NCBI GenBank assembly: GCA_038030265.1
Contig: CM075939.1
Span: 48,837,253-48,901,252, forward strand
DNA: 64,000 bases
Direction of reading: 5' to 3'
From: Corythucha ciliata
Taxonomy: Eukaryota; Arthropoda; Insecta; Hemiptera; Tingidae
Below the pieces are notes generated by a model. The model ran no database searches. It saw only the letters and a program-made list of their open reading frames with translations, and was not told the DNA's origin. The position numbers and the translations under genes were made by a program. Below are positions 57,593-64,000 of the stretch, piece by piece; the stretch's first letter is position 1; every line of letters starts with the position of its first letter.

Positions 57593-60303
57593 CTTACCAC
57601 TGACATTAAAATGATGTATAGACACATTTGGCTGCATCCAGATGACCGCGTGTTCCAGCACATCCTCTGGCGCCCCATCGATACCGTGCCCGTAGAGGAG
57701 TACGAGTTGTGCACAGTTACTTACGGGTGCTACGACAATTGGTAGACGACTACGGCGATGGATTCCCACTCGCGAAGCAAGCCATCATGGAATCGTGCTT
57801 CATGGACGACATTTGTGTTTCACTCGCCGACGATAGGGAAGCGATTTGTTTCAAGGATGAACTTACTCAACTGCTCGGATTCGCTGGATTTGAACTCAGA
57901 AAATGGGCCTCCAACTCGAAACACGTATTGAAAACAATCCCAGTCGAACATCAAGCTTTCGGCATCACCATTAAGACCCGACGACAAAAGGTTCCATATC
58001 CTTGGTTTATATTGGAATCCGCAGGAAGACGTATTCTGCTACAGAACGGTACATTTCAGGTCAGCTACCACCAAACGTGCCGTGTTGTCACACGTGGCCT
58101 CCATATTTGATCCCCTCGGATGGTTATGTCCGGTGGTGTTCTGGGCGAAATGTTTCCTGCAGGACTTGTGGGCGATGGGACTTGGTTGGGACGAACCATT
58201 TCCCGAAGATGTGGCTACAAGGTGGGCGGCGTTCGCTTCACAACTCCCGTCGTTGGGTGATATTAAAATCTCCCGCTTATGTAAACATTCAAATGCGACG
58301 GAATATCAGTTAATCGGCATGTGTGATGCCAGTAATCGTGGTTATGCCGCCGCTATGTATCTAAGGTCTTCACCCTGTGGAAATTCAAAGTGTGCCACAG
58401 TAACTCTTATCAAAGGAAAGTCAAAGGTAGCTCCGTTAAAAGTACAAACGATTCCTCGGCTAGAACTAAACGGAGCACTCTTACTGGCGAAGTTGCTCAA
58501 ATCTCTCACTTATCTACAGCGTCGTTTATGCACCACTCCTAAAATTTGTCTTTTCACTGACTTGCAAGTTGTGTTGTCCTGGTTACGAACGCCACCCCAC
58601 AAACTCAAAACTTATGTGGCAAATAGAGTAAGAATTCTCGAGTAGAATTCGTAAGAATTCTAGATACTACTCAGTTGGGACAGTGGAATCACATTTCATC
58701 GAGAGAAAATGCCGCCGGTTGTGCATCTCGTGGACTCCTCCCATCAGACCTCCTTTCCTCGGAAATATGGTGGCATGGACCAAATTTTCTCAAGTCACCG
58801 CCAACGTCATGGCCTATAAATTCATTGAATGCGCCTTTGCTTGACTCTATTCCTGAACTGAAAGCACCCCCTGTCACGCTAATTAACGTCGTAGTCCCTG
58901 ATCCTGCACCGAACGCTACCGATCTGATCCATTGTCTCTCCTTCAAATATTCGTCGTGGACGAAGTATCAACGAGTGGTCGCTTGGGTGAGACGATTCAT
59001 CTTCAACGCTCGTCATGATTTGGCCGAAAGACGTACTGGTCCGCTGGCCATCGAAAAATTGAACTCTGTCACAACTCTTTGCGTAAAAAGGGCTCAAGAG
59101 GAAACGTTTCGACAAGATATCCGGTCACTGCAAAATGGACAACCAGTTTCAAGGCGATTACTTCCATGGTCTCCTTATCTCGACGAACAACAACTGCTGA
59201 GGGTGGGCGGCCGAATAGGGTGGTCGCAAATCAGCTCTTCCGCAAGGCATCCCCTCTTATTGTCGTGAAAAACGCGTCTGGCTGTCCTGTTGTGTGACTA
59301 TTATCACATTTATCTCCTGCATGCTGGGCCGCAAGCAACTCAAGCTATGATTCAGCTCTCCTTCTCGATTCTAGGGTTGCGTTCACTTCTTCGAAAAAGA
59401 ATTCGCGGTTGTTTGACGTGTCACAGTTTTCGATCTGTACAGACGCATCCCTTCATGGGTGACTTACCTGAAGATCGAGTGTCACCGACCAGACCGTTTC
59501 TTCATGCAGGTGTAGACATGGCTGGACCCTTCCTAATTAAAGAAAGTAGTCGTCGAAACGCTCGCCTAACGAAAGCTTATGTCTGTGAGTTCGTGTGTAT
59601 GAGCGTCAAGGCAGTGCATATCGAACTTACAACGGATTTAACTTCAGACTGCTTCAAAGCGGCCCTCGACCGATTTATTGCCCGACGGGGCTTATGTGAA
59701 CGCATATTCTGTGACCGAGGCCTCAATTTTGTTAGAGCAGCCAATCAGCAGAAAGCTATCATTCGGTTCCTCAAAGACAGCGAACCTGAAGTAACTGAGT
59801 ACTTATCGCTGAAGGCGATCGAGTACCGTTTTAATCCTCCTGAGGCTCCGTGGATGAGCGGTTTATGGGAAGCCGCCGTGAAGTCCATAAAACGTCACTT
59901 AGTACGTAGCGTCGGAAATCACCATCTGACGTACGAAGAATTTTCCACCGTCTTAGCTCGAATCGAAGCCGTATTGAATAGTCGCCCCTTATGTTTCAAA
60001 GCCGCATTCCCCGAAGATAACGCAGATTTCTTAAGCCCCGGGCACTTCCTCGTAGGCGCTCCTTTGGTCAGTCCCCCCGAATGTTCGCTACTTGATACGT
60101 CTCCGAATTATCTTTCCCGGTGGCAGGTCGTTCAGCGGGCCGTCCAGGAGATTTGTAAACGTTGGTCCTCCGAGTATCTAAACACCTTAATACAGCGAAC
60201 AAAAAGGACTACGCGGCGACGATTACCGGAAGTGGGCGATGCCGTTATGTTACGCGGTACGGACTTGAAATGTCGGGGAGGACGGCATCGCAAGAAGTGC
60301 TGA
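57593..60303 (+). pseudogene. BEL/Pao pol: RT remnant, RNase H, integrase
   Basis: RT: DIKMMYRHIWL, then after a small deletion near 57727 the catalytic-region FMDDICVSLADD (about 57800-57835). RNase H of the Pao type: VASIFDPLGWLCP, CDASNRGYAAAMYL and LPRLELNGAL-like IPRLELNGALLLAKLL (58082-58645). A short tandem duplication around GTAAGAATTCT (58628-58662) breaks the frame. A single TGA (59266-59268) interrupts the next segment, fitting a C-to-T change of CGA. Integrase: catalytic D in HAGVDMAGPF, D in FCDRGLNFV, and E in LWEAAVKS (59290-60303). All of it is decayed. Confidence 0.85.
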
Positions 60304-60658
60304 AGTCAGAACTTCAAAGGGGGTCTACCGTCGGCCGATGGCAAAGCTAGTGCCAATAATGCCTCCTGAAGACAGTCTCGAAGGCGCTAGTCAGCTTCTT
60401 TAGTTTGGAACCACGTAGTATATTTATTTATTCAATTATTTAATTATTCATCATAGTATATTCGATGGGTTTATATTGCTTACTCTTGTTTCCTATTGTT
60501 AGTATTGAAATGTTCCCCTTGTTTTATGGGATTTATTTATTTGTATTTTTTATAAATTTATTCAGCCTTTCCATATAGTATCGTTGAACGCTATAGTTTC
60601 TTCCCGCGCTTATATCCGCAAGTCGAAGGTATCTCGAAATCTCATTTTGGGTGGGTGG
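60304..60658 (+). other. BEL/Pao 3' untranslated region
   Basis: AT-rich sequence between the integrase stop and the 3' LTR, ending in a purine-rich GGGTGGGTGG that probably serves as the polypurine tract. Confidence 0.6.
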
Positions 60659-60957
60659 TGTTTACGCCAGTGCGATCACCAATTAAAAACAATCCACCTC
60701 TCCTCCCTTTACTATTTATACGTAGCCCTTTAGCCCAGGAAAAGGCTGTAGTTAGTTCTTTCCTTGTCAGACCAGACCGCGATTGTGCTTTCGTCGAAAT
60801 TAATTAACGTAAAGTCTCGATTCTACGGCTTTCTCTGGAGCAAACGTCACCCTCAGCCGGGCCAGCCACTAATTCAACGGTGAGTCGTACTAATTTTATT
60901 AGCGAGCCCTCCATTCTTTCTCACCAAACATTAACGCATTTATGTCGAACGAAAACA
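60659..60957 (+). repeat. BEL/Pao 3' LTR (299 bp)
   Basis: Matches the 5' LTR apart from a few substitutions and lack of the 28 bp segment. Confidence 0.92.
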
Positions 60958-60962
60958 CTCTT

Positions 60963-61400
60963 TTTTATATACGATTTCGGTCGTGAATTTGCCATTTTTG
61001 CTCAATTTTAACCCTAAATAGCTTTTATCTATAACTTGCTTTTTCTCAATTTTAGCCAAGGTTTGGGTTCAAAAACAACACTTTTGCGTTGATTTCTCTC
61101 CATACTCCGCGAGTCAGCGATTTTTTCACACTTTTGGGTGGGGAAGTTGGATCGTGAGACCACAAATCAGCGCTTTCTCGCAGTTATAGCCACGAATACT
61201 AGCGCTTTTCCAAAAGTTTTTGCCGCGTTGTCGAAGTTGCACATTGACAATCAGCACACTAGTGCGCTCACGGACGTATAACGAAACAGAGGACGATGTA
61301 TTTTCTCCATTTTAGCCAAGAATTTTTCTCGAGAAGGCCTGCTTTTCTAAAATTTGAGCCACAAGAAGCCCTCACTCTTTGCTGATATCACTTATTGCAG
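60963..61400 (+). repeat. minisatellite block B, right of the BEL element
   Basis: Continuation of the 55865-56444 array in the same orientation, with TTTTTCTCAATTTTAGCC units. Confidence 0.6.
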
Positions 61401-61739
61401 CGTTAGGAGAGGCTGACATTCTTAGAAAGGAGCCATCGCTGTCGAATCGTTCAACTTTTTCACATGACCTACACGATGTGCCGTTCTATATACATCGATG
61501 TAGGCTACATCCATGTGTGCACAGAACCTGAAATTCCTAAATTTTCCGTTTTGAAGCTTTTTGGGGGGCCCTGTGTAATGGAAGGGCCGGGGATGGTCCG
61601 CTCCCCTCGCCATCGCGTACTTCGGTACGATACTGGAAGTAGCAATCACATTATCTGGGTATTTGTTAGTGGGAGCGGATGGCCTGCGGGCAATTTGAAC
61701 TCGACTGCGCTCATAGCTAGACGAATATGGTTGTGTAAT

Positions 61740-61970
61740 TGTAAAAAAGTTTTCATTGCATGTTTGGGTCCTAATTTGAGCTAAATTTCAAGTTTCTGTG
61801 GCATTGCAACCTACGGGTCTTAATTTTTGCGAAAGTGCGAGGTTATATTCTTGTGATTTTGGCAAAATTTCAAGTTTCGGGATCTTTTCTACCGTGGCAG
61901 TGGGCAAAATTCATCATTCGATGGGATTTGTACATCTTTGGCAATTAATTGCCGGTTTTATGCTATATTT
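61740..61970 (-). repeat. minisatellite block A-like units, inverted
   Basis: Three or four units contain GGGTCTTAATTTTTGCG or AAATTTCAAGTTTC, complementary to block A at 3115-3990. Confidence 0.5.
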
Positions 61971-62263
61971 ATGCGTATAGAACCAACCATGGCCCCTTAA
62001 AGCCCAGGATCGTATTTTAAAAGTTAAAGAATGTGTGTTTCGTATGACCATCGTGGTCATAGGTGACGTTCCTGAGCGTTTATCTATAGAAATACGTCTC
62101 AGGTACGGAATTCAGGCAGACATTTCGAAGTCTCACAGGTGCAATTCACACCTGTCCGACACAATCAAAATGGAGGCTGTGGTTGTGAAACTCAATGCCA
62201 TCGAACGCCATTAGAAATGTATCAAAATCAACGAAAGTAGGGGGTCATATGCATGACTCTCAC

Positions 62264-62363
62264 CTGGTAAAGGTTCTGACTCGTTGATAGCCACTAAACA
62301 GTCCAACTGTCGATTTTGAATGTCAGCGAACGAGAAAGTGTCATTTACGTCGTCATGCCTCAT
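62264..62363 (-). CDS. candidate upstream exon of the class B GPCR
   Basis: On the minus strand a 100-nt open exon is framed by a strong acceptor (polypyrimidine then TTTCAG before 62363) and a donor GTGAGAG (before 62264). It encodes a peptide containing SFADIQNRQLDCLVAINESE, then PLP. The LDC-x-(6 to 8)-P pattern resembles the start of the class B hormone-binding domain, just before the first conserved W/C cluster. It ends in phase 1, matching the phase at which the exon at 23783 begins. The connecting exon with the WD...CW and CP.Y motifs was not found; it may be missed or in the gap. The assignment rests on weak similarity and phase. Confidence 0.4.
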
Positions 62364-62801
62364 CTGAAACAGAAGAAAGAGAGACCGTTTTTATGAAACT
62401 ATAATCTCAAAGAGTGTGCTATGTTTATCGCCCACCGAAAGATTAATTTCACCAATCTTAAAAATTAAAAGTTAATTTAAGCATGGCCTATTCAAATATT
62501 GCCAAGAACTGTAAGCGTTACGTGAGGAAGTTTTTAGGGTCTTCGAAGATTCATTTGGTGATTATTTTAAGCTGTTTTTTAGCCATTTCCGAGAGACAAA
62601 ACAGCGAATGAAAAGACGGTTTACCATTTATTTTCTCCTAAATGTGCGGGAGGATTAGAGGATAACCGGATGAATAAATTTTGGGGCCTCAAATAGAGTC
62701 AAAATTGAAAATGTCATTTGTTTTCCATCGGAGAGAAATCTTAGCTATCAAACTATAATTACCTACCGATTAAGGTGCACCTTTTTTCCGCCATCGGAGC
62801 C

Positions 62802-62856
62802 AGAGAGAGAGAGAGAGTGAGAGAGTGTGTGAGAGAGAGATAGCGTGTGAGAGAAA
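62802..62856 (+). repeat. (GA)n/(GT) microsatellite
   Basis: Imperfect GA repeats with GTGT interruptions, about 55 bp. Confidence 0.9.
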
Positions 62857-63500
62857 TTTCATCAAACTTATTGAACTAATGAGTAGGAACTTCAGTGAAG
62901 CATATAGGCCAAATAAATGAGTTAATCCCTTCTCTCTAGTTGAGGCTGGCGTTTGAAGATAATCAGAGGGGCAGATTTTCATTTGGATGACCCATTGTTT
63001 ACATTTTTGCACCTTACCCCTCCCACAAGAAAAACATTTCATAATAAAAAGCGATTTAGATTTTACCGTCCTCTTCAATGCCCGCATGCAGCGCTACACA
63101 CCACTTTTCAAAATATTGGAACAATTAAATTAACGTCATGTAACTTTCCAAGGAGTACGAATGGTTTATTTCATTTTTTCAACGATTTAATTTACACTTT
63201 ATTATTTCTTAAATTACACATCAACATAAGAATGAATAAGCAGCCGGTTATTGGCTCTGCGAATGATTTTAAAACAAACTCACGCTAAGTTTCTCACTAA
63301 TTATAATGATGGGCGTCATGATTTTTTTAATATTTTGAAGGAGCTGATTTTCACAACGTACTTATTTACATGGAATTCAAAAGAATGATATGCGACGGAC
63401 GAAGGACACTGCCACATTAGTATGAAACGCATTGAAAGACACGGTAGCCGCTTAATTTGAGCTTTCAGTTTTCGGAGAATCACTTGCTATAGACAGCGCG

Positions 63501-63687
63501 ATGAGAGACAGCGGTGGAAGCGGTTGGCTATTCGAACTTGTCGCGCTATGTCTTGTGACGGCCGTCATCTACATGGTGACGCTGTTCAACAGGCAGAAGC
63601 GTTATTTTCGAGATCGAAATTTGCCGTACGTCGACTCTGTTTTCATTTTTGGTAGCGCTCCGGGAACCGGTGTAACTCGTCATTTAA
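63501..63687 (+). CDS. cytochrome P450 first exon (CYP3-clan-like)
   Basis: Codes for 62 residues and one extra nucleotide before a consensus donor GTAAGT at 63688. The N-terminus has a hydrophobic anchor (residues about 9-29, FELVALCLVTAVIYMVTLF), then basic residues, then RDRNLPYVDSVFIFGSAPG. This corresponds to the hinge of microsomal P450s (..RG.PYV.P..FFG..). P450s are ER-bound haem oxygenases of hormone and xenobiotic metabolism. The haem-binding and helix I regions lie beyond the window. It is the N-terminal exon only, so the family assignment is provisional. A hairpin MITE sits in intron 1. Confidence 0.6.
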
Positions 63688-63730
63688 GTAAGTGAAAGTC
63701 AAAGATCGAATGATTACAGTTTTTTTTATA

Positions 63731-63996
63731 AGGCTCCTACACACGTTCCGACACGACCATCCTTCCTATATACATATAACAAATAGCTGTTAAACTAGTG
63801 TCCGACAAAGGGCAACGATAAAAAGTGGGGATTGAAAGGAAGACCGACCAACCTAGAATGAAAAGGGACGCTAGAGGGTTGACAGGAGGAGAGGAGGTTA
63901 GGATAGGACGGGCTCTACACACGTTCCGACCGTAGGATCCTATAGCTTAGGATCCTGGGTAAGGACTGTCGTGTCGGAACGTGTGTATAGGGGCCT
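63731..63996. mobile_element. hairpin MITE in the P450 first intron
   Basis: The left arm AGGCTCCTACACACGTTCCG with ACACGAC is mirrored by GTCGTGTCGGAACGTGTG and TATAGGGGCCT at 63968-63996. A third, same-orientation copy of CTACACACGTTCCGAC lies at about 63913, followed by a nested AGGATCC palindrome. About 266 bp, ending at the window edge. Confidence 0.75.
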
Positions 63997-64000
63997 TTAA

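Larger units (their letters stand above)
56445..60957 (+). mobile_element. BEL/Pao LTR retrotransposon, internally deleted
   Basis: A 4513 bp element with LTRs at both ends and a 5 bp target duplication CTCTT (56440-56444 and 60958-60962). It is inserted in the block B array. Most of gag, the protease and the front of RT are deleted; RNase H and integrase remain but are interrupted. It is non-autonomous. Confidence 0.92.

Overview
The window is nuclear DNA of an arthropod, most likely a pancrustacean (crustacean or hexapod). The evidence is short GT-AG introns of 62-140 bp, an ecdysteroid-kinase-like (EcKL) gene pair, a WSD-type acyltransferase, a CYP3-clan-like P450 first exon, and a wide mix of animal transposable elements. 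The species cannot be named from sequence alone. Host genes are few. About half of the window is repeats, and several elements are nested with visible target-site duplications.

Layout. 1-3.1 kb: nothing recognised. 3.1-15.1 kb: degenerate 20-31 bp minisatellite blocks around a recent 3.95 kb tandem duplication; each unit carries one intact five-exon EcKL gene (7149-8685 and 11096-12632, + strand). 15.4-19.2 kb: a MITE family, a 501 bp SINE-like element inserted into one MITE copy with a 16 bp target duplication, a Penelope-like remnant and a long hairpin MITE. 19.4-22.3 kb: a possible LTR fragment and an intact pogo/Tigger-type transposase ORF. 22.4-27 kb: hairpin MITEs and one exon of a class B GPCR (minus strand). 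27.1-37 kb: long minisatellite arrays, + oriented on the left and inverted on the right, invaded by a 5'-truncated LINE (13 bp target duplication) and a broken piggyBac transposase next to a 500 bp assembly gap. 41.2-48.1 kb: a decayed Copia element (minus strand) split by a nearly complete Ty3/Gypsy element (plus strand, 160 bp LTRs, duplication TGAGC). 51.0-52.9 kb: an intact six-exon WSD-like acyltransferase gene. 53.0-54.8 kb: a second Gypsy remnant and a MITE. 55.9-61.4 kb: a minisatellite array split by a BEL/Pao element (duplication CTCTT). 62.2-64.0 kb: a second candidate exon of the class B GPCR, the first exon of a P450, and a hairpin MITE at the window edge.

How the genes relate. 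The two GPCR exons lie on the minus strand 38 kb apart with compatible splice phase, so most of the window may be one large intron hosting other genes and transposons; this is inference. EcKL, P450 and WSD are lipid, hormone or xenobiotic metabolism families typical of arthropod accessory gene content, but nothing shows that they work together. The most unusual structure is the set of related minisatellites sharing a CAATTT core. They occur in both orientations, bound the EcKL duplication and serve repeatedly as transposon landing sites.
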